From: Stenomitos frigidus_A
GTDB taxonomy: Bacteria > Cyanobacteriota > Cyanobacteriia > Leptolyngbyales > Leptolyngbyaceae
Direction of reading: 5' to 3'
DNA: 64,000 nucleotides
Assembly: GCF_963877135.1 (NCBI RefSeq)
Contig: NZ_CAWNSW010000111.1
Span: 62,001-126,000 of the forward strand
Shown: piece by piece, positions 26,994-36,352 of the stretch
Layout of the letters: every line of letters begins with the position of its first letter
How positions within the stretch are numbered: position 1 is the stretch's first letter
Notes under the pieces: model-generated
Seen by the model: only the letters and a program-made list of their open reading frames with translations
Told to the model about the DNA's origin: nothing
The model's database searches: none
Program-made: the position numbers and the translations under genes

Positions 26994-28571
26994 ATGTCAC
27001 ATCAGACTTTTCCCAGATCTTTAAAACAGTTGGCAGCCACGCTGTTACTCAGTAGTATGCTGCCGACGACGATGGCGCAGGCGCAAACTCCGACACCTGC
27101 GGCGGCAAGCGCTATACCGAGTGTTCGGCTACAAAATACAGCATCTTACCAGTACGACGCGATTAATCAACCGCTGTGCGATCCGCAAACGGGCAATAGC
27201 CAGAACTGCGGTTTGACTCAGTCGGTTCAGATTTTGAACGTGACGAACCAGATTGGGGGCGCGTTTACGCCAAGCCTGGTTGACCCTTTGGGGCGCATTG
27301 TGGGCTGTGCCGGAGAGGCGTTAAGTGATTACACCGGGTTCAGCATTGCGCTGTATGCCTCTGACACAGGAGACCCGACTGGCGTCAATCTGGGACGACT
27401 CCTTTCGTTGACACCAACAGAGGTGCCGGACAAGCCAGGCAACGGGATTCCAGAAGGTCAGGCACCCAACACCGAAAACAGCAATCCATTCTCGCTCACT
27501 AATAGCGATCGCGGCACTTACAACTTCCTGCTTGACCCGCAGAAAGGGCAGCTAGATTCGGGACGCTCCTACGTTCTGGTGGTCAATCCGCCACGCAATT
27601 CGATTTACGCTCAGCGACGGTTTCGCTTAACGATCGGGGCACGCAATGGCAATCAGGTTGCTTACACGGCAACGGCGATCGATGGCAGACCGATTAACAG
27701 CGGCAGCAATGAAACCTCCGTCACCAGCACCATTACGATTCAGGATGCTGCACAAACCAGCCTGGTGCTTGCCGCGCTCAACTTTGGGGCTGGAGTTTGT
27801 CAGGCACAGGAGATTCAGATTATCAAAACGGGCGATCGGGCAACGGCAGAACCAGGCGATACCGTCATCTACCGTCTCTTGATCAGAAACCTCTCCAGTG
27901 CTGCCATCAACAGTTTGACCGTTACTGACACGCTTCCGCTGGGCTTCCGCTTTTTACCGAAAGCAGTACGAGGCGATTTTCGTGGCACTGCCGTTCCGAT
28001 TACAACGACGCAGAGTGGCTCTACCGTTACGTTCAGCATTGGTACTGCCCTACCACAGGGCGCAACCGACCCCAGTGCTGTCATGAACATTGCTTACGCA
28101 GCTGTAGTGACACCAGATGCAGTGCGCGGCAAGGGACGGAATAGCGCGATCGTCTTCGGGAAGCGAGCCGATAACGGCTTTGGTGTGAAAGACGGCCCAG
28201 CCATTCACCAGCTTCGGCTTCGCTCTGGCATCATCACCGACTGCGGCACCATCATCGGGCGCGTGTTTGTAGATAAAAACTTCGATGGCGAACAGCAGCC
28301 TGGAGAAGCAGGAGTACCCAACGCGGTCATCTTCATGGATGACGGGAACCGTATCACCACTGATAAAGACGGTCTGTACTCGGTTGCCAATGTGCTGCCA
28401 GGATACCGCACGGGTGTCCTCGATCTGAGCAGCATTCTGGGCTACACCCTGGCTCCCAATCTTTACTTCAACGAACGCAATAGCCAGTCCCGCCTGGTGC
28501 ATTTAGAACCCAACGGCATGGTGCGGATGAACTTTGCTGTCACTCCTTCTGCTGGGGGAGCTAAACCATGA
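26994..28571 (+). CDS. Exported DUF11 and SdrD-B-like domain protein
   Basis: A 525-residue protein. ATG 26994 starts a normal signal peptide (cleavage after TTMAQA); an in-frame TTG at 26949 is less likely. A DUF11-like domain occurs around residues 275-390 (GDTVIYRLLIRNLSSAAINSL, TDTLPLGFRF). Residues 420-475 match an SdrD B-type or carboxypeptidase-regulatory-like fold (VFVDKNFDGEQQPGEAGVPN ... TDKDGLYSVANVLPG), with Asp-rich calcium-binding-like loops. Its stop overlaps the start of the beta-barrel gene in an ATGA, so the two are translationally coupled and probably function as a pair. Confidence 0.87.
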   Translation: MSHQTFPRSLKQLAATLLLSSMLPTTMAQAQTPTPAAASAIPSVRLQNTASYQYDAINQPLCDPQTGNSQNCGLTQSVQILNVTNQIGGAFTPSLVDPLGRIVGCAGEALSDYTGFSIALYASDTGDPTGVNLGRLLSLTPTEVPDKPGNGIPEGQAPNTENSNPFSLTNSDRGTYNFLLDPQKGQLDSGRSYVLVVNPPRNSIYAQRRFRLTIGARNGNQVAYTATAIDGRPINSGSNETSVTSTITIQDAAQTSLVLAALNFGAGVCQAQEIQIIKTGDRATAEPGDTVIYRLLIRNLSSAAINSLTVTDTLPLGFRFLPKAVRGDFRGTAVPITTTQSGSTVTFSIGTALPQGATDPSAVMNIAYAAVVTPDAVRGKGRNSAIVFGKRADNGFGVKDGPAIHQLRLRSGIITDCGTIIGRVFVDKNFDGEQQPGEAGVPNAVIFMDDGNRITTDKDGLYSVANVLPGYRTGVLDLSSILGYTLAPNLYFNERNSQSRLVHLEPNGMVRMNFAVTPSAGGAKP

Positions 28572-31500
28572 AAGCGCAGAAACGTTACCTGAACTCTTAT
28601 TTACTCTGGCTGTCACTGACCACTGAATTGCTGTTATTGTTCTGGCTCAAGACACCAGCGAAGGCAGTTACTCCCGCCACAGAAAGGCCATCTGCCACAA
28701 CTGCTCAAGTACTTACAGACAATACGCCAGGAAGTGAACTTGTTAGCCCTCAACCATCAGTAGCACCCAGTCCGGTTGTTCAATTAGCTCCGATCGCTGC
28801 CCCTGAAATCATTCCATCCATTTCAACACTGCAGCCATCCCCGTCTGCCTCCCCTGCCTCCCTGGCTCCCAGTGAAGTCCGGATTTTGACACCGATTGCT
28901 CAAACCCTCCTGGATGTCCCCGCTGCCACTGTGGTTTTGCAATATCCCCAGGGCAGCCAAATTGAACTGAAAGTCAATGGTGCGAAAGTATCCGACAGCC
29001 TGATCGGACGCACAGAGACAGACAAAACGACTGGTATTGTGACGCAGATCTGGTATGGGGTGGCACTGAAAGAGGGCGAAAACACTCTGAGTGCACAAGC
29101 TGTAAGTAATGGCGTGGCGGGCGCGCTGGCGACCGTGCAGGTACAGGTGCGTGGTGATGTGAAACAGATTGCCATTAGTTCTGTTGAAACAAGGATTCCG
29201 GCGGATGGGCGATCGACTGCCACGATTCAAGGGCAACTGCTGGATGACAAAGGCAACCATTCAAATCGGGATGAGATCGTCACGCTGATAGCCTCCGAAG
29301 GTGAATTTGTGGGCGCAGATGCCAGTCCCGATCAGCCGGGATTTCAGGTGAAGGCAATGCAGGGGCAGTTTACTGCGTCGTTGCGCTCTAGCCTAAATGC
29401 CAGAACAGTCAATATCCGGGCGCTATCTGGAAGCCTGGAAGCCTTTACCCAACTCCTGTTTGAAACCAACCTGCGTCCATCGATCGCCACTGGCGTCATC
29501 GATATTCGCTTCGGCAAACGGGGCACTAATTTTTACGATAGCTTCCGAGGTTTTCTACCCGCCGATCGCAACAACCGCTATGAGTTAGATGTGCGGGGAG
29601 CCGTGTTTGCCACCGGGAAAATTGGCGAATGGCTATTCACCGGGGCTTACAACAGCAACCGTAACCTGAACCAGACTTGTGACGGCACCACGCGCCTGTT
29701 CCGCGATACCCAGTCCTGTGATCAGGTTTATCCCACCTATGGCGACAATTCCCAGTCCACGATCCTGGCTCCATCTACCGATAGTCTCTATTTGCGACTG
29801 GAGCGGACTTCGCCTGTGCTCGGTGCTGGCATTGACTATGCCATGTGGGGCGACTACAACACCGAGGAGTTTGCGCGGCGATCGCAGGAGTTCACCGCTA
29901 TTACCCGCCAACTGCATGGCTTGAAGGTCAACTACAATCTTGGCAACCTGCAACTGACAGGCTTTTACGGCAACAACGTGCAGGGCTTTCAGCGCGACAC
30001 GATCGCTCCCGATGGCACCAGTGGCTTTTACTTTATGTCGCGTCGCTTGCTGGTCGAAGGCAGTGAAAATGTGTTCCTGGAACTGGAAGAGTTGAATCGT
30101 CTGGGAACAGTGATTGAACGTAAATCTCTCAGTCGGGGGCCAGATTACGAGATTGACTACGATCGCGGCACCTTGTTGTTCCGTCAGCCTGTTTTGCGAA
30201 CCGCTATCGGCAGCGATGGCGAAACACTAGTGCGTCGGATTGTCGTCACCTACCAGTACGATACGCCCGGTTCCAACAACAGCATTTATGCCGGACGAGC
30301 CGTTTATCATCTCGCACGGGAGCAGAACCGGGAAAGCTGGATTGGCGCAACCTACTTAAAAGAAGACCAGGGCAACCGCGATTTTGAACTGTACGGTGCC
30401 GATGCCTTCATTTCTTTGGGTTCCAGTGCTCGTCTGATTGCCGAATACGCCCACTCCAGCAACCTCTCTGACACACTGGGTCGGGTCAGCGGTGCAGCCT
30501 ACCGGGCAGAACTGGAAGGAGACATTGCCAATGGCATTCATGGACGTGCCTATTTCCGCTCTGCCGAAACCGGGTTTGCTAATAACGCGACGGTAAGCTT
30601 TGTGGCAGGTCAAACCCGTTATGGTGCCCAGCTCGCTGCCAAGCTCTCCCCCATCACAGCACTCCGCTTTCAGTACGATCATGAAGATAACAAAGGGATT
30701 GCACCACGTCCGCTGAATACGCTGGAAGACTTGCTGACACCCCGACTAGAAGCGGTGCCTGGTTCTAGAGTAGACAACTCGCTGACCACCATTGCGGCGG
30801 GAGTGGTGCAGAAGCTGGAATCGGCGGAACTGGCGATCGACTGGTTCCACCGCGATCGCTCCGATCGCACAAACTCCGTCTTCAACACCACCTCTGACCA
30901 GTTGCGATCTCGCCTCACCATTCCGCTCAACTCCCGCCTGACCTTTCTGGCACAAAACGAAACTACACTGTCGGCTCAGACTGATGCGGTGTATAACGAT
31001 CGCACCCTGCTGGCTCTGAACTGGCAGGCAATGCCCGGTATCAACCTTCAACTGGCGCAGCAGTTTTACACACGAGGACAGTTTGCTGGACAGTCCATTA
31101 CCAGCTTGGGTGTGGCTGGAGACTATAAGCTCGGTGCCAATACTACTTTGAGCGGACGGCTCTCGTTGCTCAGAAGCTCTGATGCGATGACCATGTATGG
31201 AACAGCGGGCATCAGCCACCAGATCGTCCTGGCACGCGGTCTGAAGATGGATCTGGCGTATGAGCATGTGTTTGGCAGCTTTTCGGGCAGAACGGCTGCC
31301 GGAAGCCAATTTGCTCAACCCTTTGCCCCTGGTCAGTCGAGCGCATCGATCGGACTGCAATCTGGCGACACCTACAGCGTTGGCATCGCCTATACCGATA
31401 ATCCTGACTTCCAGGCAAGCGCCCGGTTTGAACACCGCACGTCCTCACAGGGGAACAATACGGTGATTTCTGCTGCCGCTACGGGCAAAATTTCCCCCTC

Positions 31501-32254
31501 CTTAACAGCTTTGGTGCGCTATCAGCAAGCCAACGCTGCTAACCAAAAGCTCACTGGGCTGGGCGACACCGCCACGTTAAAGCTGGGTCTGGCCTACCGC
31601 GATCCTAACGATGATAAGTTCAATGCCCTGCTGCGCTATGAGTACCGCAAAAATCCTTCTACCATCCCCGACACCATTCTGTTTGGTACGGGCACTGGCT
31701 CCGTTGATCATGTCCTTGCAGCAGAAGCGATCTATGCCCCTAACTGGCGCTGGGAGTTCTATGGCAAATTTGCCCTCCGAAGCAGCACGTCTTATCTGGC
31801 AGATGATTTCGTAAATACGGGACTTGTCACTCTCGGTCAGGCACGCGCCACCTACCGCCTTGGCTACAAGTGGGATCTCGTCGGTGAAGCTCGCTGGATC
31901 AATCAGCCTGGAGTCGGTTACAGCGAAACAGGTCTGGTTGCAGAAGTGGGCTATTATCTGACCCCAAATCTACGTCTTGCGGCAGGCTATATGTTTGGCA
32001 GAGTGGGCGATCGCGACTTCGACGGCAACTCCCGCTCCTCTGGTGGTCCCTACCTCGGTGTCACCATCAAACTCAACGAACTCTTCAATGGCTTCGGTCA
32101 ACAGCGTATTGCTCCACCCCAGAAGCAACCCTCAACATCCATCACTACGACTTCTTCTCACCCACTGTCCTCATCTCTTTTATCCCCCACTCCTGTTCCT
32201 GAAATACCCTTCCCTGGCAGCGTTTCATCTGCTGCCACCCTCCTGAATCCATAA
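28568..32254 (+). CDS. Large outer-membrane beta-barrel protein with invasin-like periplasmic or surface domain
   Basis: A 1228-residue protein. A signal peptide (cleavage after AKA) precedes a Pro/Ser-rich linker, then one or two Ig-like domains (LKVNGAKVSDSLIG; an invasin-type segment ISSVETRIPADGRSTATIQG). From about residue 310 the sequence alternates hydrophobic and polar residues with many aromatic girdle residues, as in large outer-membrane barrels; SRGPDYEIDYDRGTLLFRQP is a motif also seen before strands in giant barrel proteins such as SprA. The likely last strand is PYLGVTIKLNELF. A Pro/Ser/Thr tail of about 55 residues follows, unusual because barrels normally end in an aromatic residue. 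Probable role: display or export of the neighbouring surface proteins. Confidence 0.82.
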   Translation: MKAQKRYLNSYLLWLSLTTELLLLFWLKTPAKAVTPATERPSATTAQVLTDNTPGSELVSPQPSVAPSPVVQLAPIAAPEIIPSISTLQPSPSASPASLAPSEVRILTPIAQTLLDVPAATVVLQYPQGSQIELKVNGAKVSDSLIGRTETDKTTGIVTQIWYGVALKEGENTLSAQAVSNGVAGALATVQVQVRGDVKQIAISSVETRIPADGRSTATIQGQLLDDKGNHSNRDEIVTLIASEGEFVGADASPDQPGFQVKAMQGQFTASLRSSLNARTVNIRALSGSLEAFTQLLFETNLRPSIATGVIDIRFGKRGTNFYDSFRGFLPADRNNRYELDVRGAVFATGKIGEWLFTGAYNSNRNLNQTCDGTTRLFRDTQSCDQVYPTYGDNSQSTILAPSTDSLYLRLERTSPVLGAGIDYAMWGDYNTEEFARRSQEFTAITRQLHGLKVNYNLGNLQLTGFYGNNVQGFQRDTIAPDGTSGFYFMSRRLLVEGSENVFLELEELNRLGTVIERKSLSRGPDYEIDYDRGTLLFRQPVLRTAIGSDGETLVRRIVVTYQYDTPGSNNSIYAGRAVYHLAREQNRESWIGATYLKEDQGNRDFELYGADAFISLGSSARLIAEYAHSSNLSDTLGRVSGAAYRAELEGDIANGIHGRAYFRSAETGFANNATVSFVAGQTRYGAQLAAKLSPITALRFQYDHEDNKGIAPRPLNTLEDLLTPRLEAVPGSRVDNSLTTIAAGVVQKLESAELAIDWFHRDRSDRTNSVFNTTSDQLRSRLTIPLNSRLTFLAQNETTLSAQTDAVYNDRTLLALNWQAMPGINLQLAQQFYTRGQFAGQSITSLGVAGDYKLGANTTLSGRLSLLRSSDAMTMYGTAGISHQIVLARGLKMDLAYEHVFGSFSGRTAAGSQFAQPFAPGQSSASIGLQSGDTYSVGIAYTDNPDFQASARFEHRTSSQGNNTVISAAATGKISPSLTALVRYQQANAANQKLTGLGDTATLKLGLAYRDPNDDKFNALLRYEYRKNPSTIPDTILFGTGTGSVDHVLAAEAIYAPNWRWEFYGKFALRSSTSYLADDFVNTGLVTLGQARATYRLGYKWDLVGEARWINQPGVGYSETGLVAEVGYYLTPNLRLAAGYMFGRVGDRDFDGNSRSSGGPYLGVTIKLNELFNGFGQQRIAPPQKQPSTSITTTSSHPLSSSLLSPTPVPEIPFPGSVSSAATLLNP

Positions 32255-32582
32255 GTCAGTGCAATCACTACCCATCCCCGGTACGGCATCTCAGAACCGG
32301 CAATGAATGCTGTGGTGCTTGAATTAAAAATTAAAAATTAAACATGCAAAAAACTGGAATTCTTAAAACAATACCTTCGCCAACCTGCTGCCCGGAAGGG
32401 CAAAGCATTCGTAAAAATCTTGGGACACTAACCGAAGCGATTAGCCGAATGCTTTGCCCCTACAGGTGGTTTTTTTGCACAAATTATTTTGTTTTTTTTG
32501 GCGAAGGTATCGTTAAAAGCGTAATCCTTTACTGACAAATATTTCAATGTTGCCCTGCCCTAAATCCTTTGTGAGAGAACCC
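32255..32582. other. Gap between barrel and repeat-protein genes
   Basis: A 328-base gap with no gene. It holds the nested inverted-repeat element at 32371-32510 and an AT-rich stretch just before it (AAAATTAAAAATTAAA). The reading frame at 32344-32535 is made of that element and is not a gene. Confidence 0.6.
32371..32510. repeat. Nested inverted-repeat element (MITE/REP-like)
   Basis: A 140-base element. Outer arms ATACCTTCGCCAA (32371-32383) and TTGGCGAAGGTAT (32498-32510) are perfect over 13 bp. Inner arms of 14 bp (32398-32411, GGGCAAAGCATTCG, with 32446-32459) are also perfect. The inner part includes GTAGGGGCAAAGC on the minus strand, a core shared with the palindrome at 36074 and the hairpin at 39725. 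Confidence 0.85.
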
Positions 32583-35500
32583 ATGAGTCGTGTGAAATCG
32601 CGATCGCTGCTGAAATGGATGCGGCGAGATTTGTCTAGAGCAATGCCCCAACTTGCCGGTCTTGTGACCGGTTGCGCACTGGTTTCCTACGCCCCGGCGG
32701 TACTGGCAAATGCTGCGATCAACAAGTTCTTTTCTCCTATCAGTGTCAATCCGGGGGATGTCTCAACCTTGACGGTAGTGCTTTACAACAGCAACACAAC
32801 GCCTCTGACTGCGGCAGCGGTGACCGATAATTTGCCAGTGGGCATGACGATTGCGCCGAATCCGAATATTACCAATACCTGCGGTGGCAGTGTCGGGGCG
32901 ATCGCAGGCAGCACAAACGCATCCCTTACGGGTGGCACTGTCCCTGGTCGTACGGGGTTTGTGGATGGCAGTTGCCAGTTTACGGTCGATGTTGTTTCCG
33001 TTGTTTCCGGCAACTCGGTCAACACCATTCCAGCCAATGCGTTGACCACCGCCCAAGGACAGACCAGCCCTCAAGCAGCTAGCGCCACCCTGCAAGTCAA
33101 AACGCTGAGCGCGATTTCGGCCAGCAAAGCCTTTGCACCCAATACGATTCCAGTCGCAGGGGTTTCCAGACTGACGATTACGCTGAACAACGGCAATGCT
33201 ATCAATGTTCCGGGCACCGCCTTGACCGATAATTTGCCAGCCGGAGTCACGCTAGCAGCAACCCCCAGCCCAACCACGACCTGCGGCGGCACCGTCACTG
33301 CTGTACCGGGTGCATTCAGTGTGTCGCTGGCAGGTGGCAACATTCCTGCTAGCGGCAACTGCCAAGTGACGGTTTTAGTCACGGCATCCAGTGCCGCTTC
33401 TTTCACCAACAGTGTCCCCGCCGGAGCCATCACCAATAGCCGTGGTATCACGAATACGAGCGCCTTTACCGCCACGCTCAATGCCCAGGCAGATGCCCCC
33501 ATTTCCAAGAGCTTCAGCCCAACGTCGATCTTCCAGGGGCAACCCTCAACCCTGACTATTACCATCAACAATGCCCAGTTCATCGCGTTGACCAATGCGG
33601 CTGTCACTGATAGCCTCCCCGCTGGACTACAAATTGCCAACCCGCCCACGGCTTCAACGACTTGCACAGGTGGAACGGTCAGCGCTACTGCGGCTGGAAC
33701 CAGCGTGTCGCTTAGTGGTGCGACTATTCCCGCCGCCTCAACCCCAGTTGGCGGTACTTCTAGCCGTGGTGTCTGTACGTTTCGGTTTAACGTCACTAAC
33801 GTCACAGGTGTGACGGGTACTCGGACTAACACCATTCCAGCCAGTGCCCTGACCAACACTCAAAATGTGACGAACATCGCAGCGGCAACTGCCAATCTGA
33901 CAATCAATGCATTGGCAGGTGGGGGCAGCGGAATGACCCTGTCCAAGAGCTTTGGTACAACGGCGATCGCGCCGGGTGCCACATCAGTACTCACCATTCA
34001 GATCACCAATAACGCTGGAGTGGCTGTCTCCAGCCTGGGCGTGACCGATAATTTACCAACGGGTGTAGTTCTTGCTGCTACTCCCAGCGCTTCCACAACC
34101 TGTAGCGGCGGATCAGTGACGGCACCTGCGGGCGGTGGGGCGATCGTGCTATCCGGTGCCTCCTTGAACAGCGGCAGCAATTGCCGAGTCACAGTCACCG
34201 TGACCGGAAACACCCCTGGAGTGTATGGCAACACCATCCCCGCTGGTGGCATCACCACCGCCCAGGGCAACTCCAACGCATCTGCCGCTACAGCCAATCT
34301 CACTATCCTGGATGTGGTCAGTGTTTCTAAAGCATTTTTCCCCAGCACCATCGTGCCGGGAGGCAGAAGTCGCCTCACTCTGACCCTGAGCAACGCCCTC
34401 ACCACCGCGATCACCAATGCCGCGATTACCGATAACCTCCCAACGGGTGCCCAGGTGGTCACCGTTGCATCGTCGCCCAATCCCACCACTACCTGCGGTG
34501 GCACAGTCACGGCGAATGCCGGTGGCGGCTCTGTGCGTCTAACGGGGGGCACCATTCCTGCCCAGGTTGGTGCAGTTCCTGGCATCTGTACGGTATCCGT
34601 CGATGTGACTTCCCCCAACACGGGCACATCCACCAACACCATCTCAGCCAATACCCTAACCAACGATCAGGGGCGCACCAATTTCCAGACGAGCACAGCG
34701 ACCCTGACCAAGACCAACATGACGGTGAACTTGAATAAGGCGATCAGCCCGGTGGCGATCCAGGGCGGTGATCCAGCCGTATTGACCGTCACCATTACGA
34801 ACCCAAATGCTGCTCCCCTCAGCAGTTTACGGTTTGTGGACAACATGCCTGCCGGGATGGTTGTGGCGGCGGTTCCCAATGCCACCACAACCTGTAGCGG
34901 TGGTAGTGTCTCAGCAACGCCGAATGGGACAAGTTTTACGGTCACTGGAGTCAGCCTGACCGCTGGACAGACCTGCACTGTTTCCGTGAATATCACCAAC
35001 TTGGTCGCAGGCAATACGATTAACACGATCCCTGCCAATGGCGTCACCACTCAGGAGGGCGCAACGAACGCCAGCGCCGCCAGCGCAACCCTCACAACCT
35101 TGGCATCTGCTGCCCTGAGTAAGGCATTCACCCCCAATTCAATTTCGGCAGGTACGGTGGCAACATTGACCATCAACGTCTTGAATGCCAATCTGTTCCC
35201 CCTCACCAATGCCGCTCTGACGGACAATTTGCCCGCTGGTTTAACGATCGCCCCAACCGCCAATGCCTCAACCACCTGTGCTGGTGGCACCGTTACCGCC
35301 ACATCGGGTGCCACGTCCGTCGCCCTCAGTGGCGCAACGGTACCAGCGAATGGGCTTTGCTCCGTGACGGTCAGCGTCAAAGCTTCAGTCTCCGGCACTT
35401 ATACCAACACTCTGGCTGCTGGCACCCTCAGCACCAACGAAGGCATTACGAATCCCAAACCCACCTCGGATGTACTGACTGTGATTGCGGATGTACCTGC

Positions 35501-36041
35501 CTTAGTTCTGGTCAAGCGGATTACAGCCATTAATACGGTTAACGTTCCTACTTCGGTAGATGATCCCGGTTCCACCAATGACAATGCTGCCAATTGGCCC
35601 ACGCCATTAGATGCTAGCAGCAACATCAGCACCTATCTGCGGGGTGCCTTGAATGGGGGAGTCGTGAGACCGGGGGATGTACTGGAGTACACGATCTATT
35701 TCCTCTCGGCAGGTAGCGTCCCTTCCACAAATATCAACCTATGTGATCTAGTTCCCACCAACAGCACCTTTGTGCCCAATTCTTTTAGTGGTGCCCCAGA
35801 ATCGGGTATTAACCTGACGATCGGTGCTACGTCAACCAACCTGACTAACGTGCCTGACAGCGACGAAGGACAGTTCTTCAACCCTGGTGCCACTCCTTCG
35901 GTTTCCTGTGCGGCTGCCAATACCAACGGAGCGGTGGTCGTAAACGTGGTTAAGAGTCCAGCGAATTTGCCCAACGCCACTGCACCGGGTACGCCGACCA
36001 ACTCCTATGGCTTTATTCGCTTTCGCGCCAGGGTGAACTGA
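32583..36041 (+). CDS. Exported protein with seven DUF11/DUF7933-like repeats
   Basis: About 1152 residues. ATG 32583 leads a signal peptide (basic start, hydrophobic stretch, cleavage after AVLA); ATG 32547 would add 12 residues. Seven repeats of roughly 130-150 residues follow, each with SK(A/S)F.P..I..G..S.LT(I/V)...N, then TDNLPAG, TTC(G/S)GG(T/S)V, and a close such as TNTIPA..(L/I)T. Two or more Cys per repeat could form disulfides (TTC and the later C in CxVTV). A different C-terminal domain (VRPGDVLEYTIYFLSAG) ends in FIRFRARVN. A long extracellular stalk is the likely structure. Confidence 0.87.
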   Translation: MSRVKSRSLLKWMRRDLSRAMPQLAGLVTGCALVSYAPAVLANAAINKFFSPISVNPGDVSTLTVVLYNSNTTPLTAAAVTDNLPVGMTIAPNPNITNTCGGSVGAIAGSTNASLTGGTVPGRTGFVDGSCQFTVDVVSVVSGNSVNTIPANALTTAQGQTSPQAASATLQVKTLSAISASKAFAPNTIPVAGVSRLTITLNNGNAINVPGTALTDNLPAGVTLAATPSPTTTCGGTVTAVPGAFSVSLAGGNIPASGNCQVTVLVTASSAASFTNSVPAGAITNSRGITNTSAFTATLNAQADAPISKSFSPTSIFQGQPSTLTITINNAQFIALTNAAVTDSLPAGLQIANPPTASTTCTGGTVSATAAGTSVSLSGATIPAASTPVGGTSSRGVCTFRFNVTNVTGVTGTRTNTIPASALTNTQNVTNIAAATANLTINALAGGGSGMTLSKSFGTTAIAPGATSVLTIQITNNAGVAVSSLGVTDNLPTGVVLAATPSASTTCSGGSVTAPAGGGAIVLSGASLNSGSNCRVTVTVTGNTPGVYGNTIPAGGITTAQGNSNASAATANLTILDVVSVSKAFFPSTIVPGGRSRLTLTLSNALTTAITNAAITDNLPTGAQVVTVASSPNPTTTCGGTVTANAGGGSVRLTGGTIPAQVGAVPGICTVSVDVTSPNTGTSTNTISANTLTNDQGRTNFQTSTATLTKTNMTVNLNKAISPVAIQGGDPAVLTVTITNPNAAPLSSLRFVDNMPAGMVVAAVPNATTTCSGGSVSATPNGTSFTVTGVSLTAGQTCTVSVNITNLVAGNTINTIPANGVTTQEGATNASAASATLTTLASAALSKAFTPNSISAGTVATLTINVLNANLFPLTNAALTDNLPAGLTIAPTANASTTCAGGTVTATSGATSVALSGATVPANGLCSVTVSVKASVSGTYTNTLAAGTLSTNEGITNPKPTSDVLTVIADVPALVLVKRITAINTVNVPTSVDDPGSTNDNAANWPTPLDASSNISTYLRGALNGGVVRPGDVLEYTIYFLSAGSVPSTNINLCDLVPTNSTFVPNSFSGAPESGINLTIGATSTNLTNVPDSDEGQFFNPGATPSVSCAAANTNGAVVVNVVKSPANLPNATAPGTPTNSYGFIRFRARVN

Positions 36042-36073
36042 TACCAATTCGCTCAATTCCATTTACACACCCT

Positions 36074-36103
36074 CGTAGGGGCGTACGGCCGTACGCCCCT
36101 ACG
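36074..36103. terminator. 30-base perfect palindrome, likely terminator or REP element
   Basis: The sequence reads CGTAGGGGCGTACGG followed directly by its exact reverse complement. It starts 33 bases after the surface-protein stop, so a cruciform or RNA hairpin could end that transcript, although no T-run follows. Its GTAGGGGC core occurs in two other elements of the window. Confidence 0.6.
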
Positions 36104-36176
36104 GACGGTCATCTGCAAGTGCTATCTTCTGGCATTAGTATGATTGGGACTGATCGAGTTCACTAGCAATACACCT

Positions 36177-36280
36177 AGAGCTTATGCAACTGCTAGAGTT
36201 CGCCCCCTAGCCCCCAAAGTTGGGGGAACCGCACTCATTTAAAGCTCCCAGAATTGGGTGGGGGCACATGCGTCAGTCCT
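36177..36280. repeat. MITE-like element, diverged copy
   Basis: A copy of the element at 61135-61244. Shared blocks include GAGTTCGCCCCC/GAAGTTCGCCCCCC, CCCCCAA.(C/G)TTGGGGGAAC, ATT(T/A)AAAGC.CCCAGAATTGGG and the GCGT.AGTCCTAATG end. The terminal inverted repeats are degenerate in this copy. Confidence 0.75.
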
Positions 36281-36352
36281 AATGCCTACTGTTTCTTGCG
36301 TCAACTGCCCGATGGCGATCGCGCTTGCAAGTTAAGGTTTGCCTACGCAGTT

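Larger units (their letters stand above)
36042..36352. other. Repeat-filled intergenic region
   Basis: A 311-base gap with no gene, between the repeat protein and a small convergent gene. Two repeat elements, at 36074-36103 and 36177-36280, occupy much of it. Confidence 0.7.

Noticed and set aside
32344..32535. Reading frame of 63 codons between two surface-protein genes
   Set aside because: It consists almost entirely of the nested inverted-repeat element; the protein has no sensible composition.
33071..35632. Several long minus-strand frames under the seven-repeat protein
   Set aside because: Antisense shadows of a Thr/Ala/Gly-rich repetitive gene; no start signals and no real domains.
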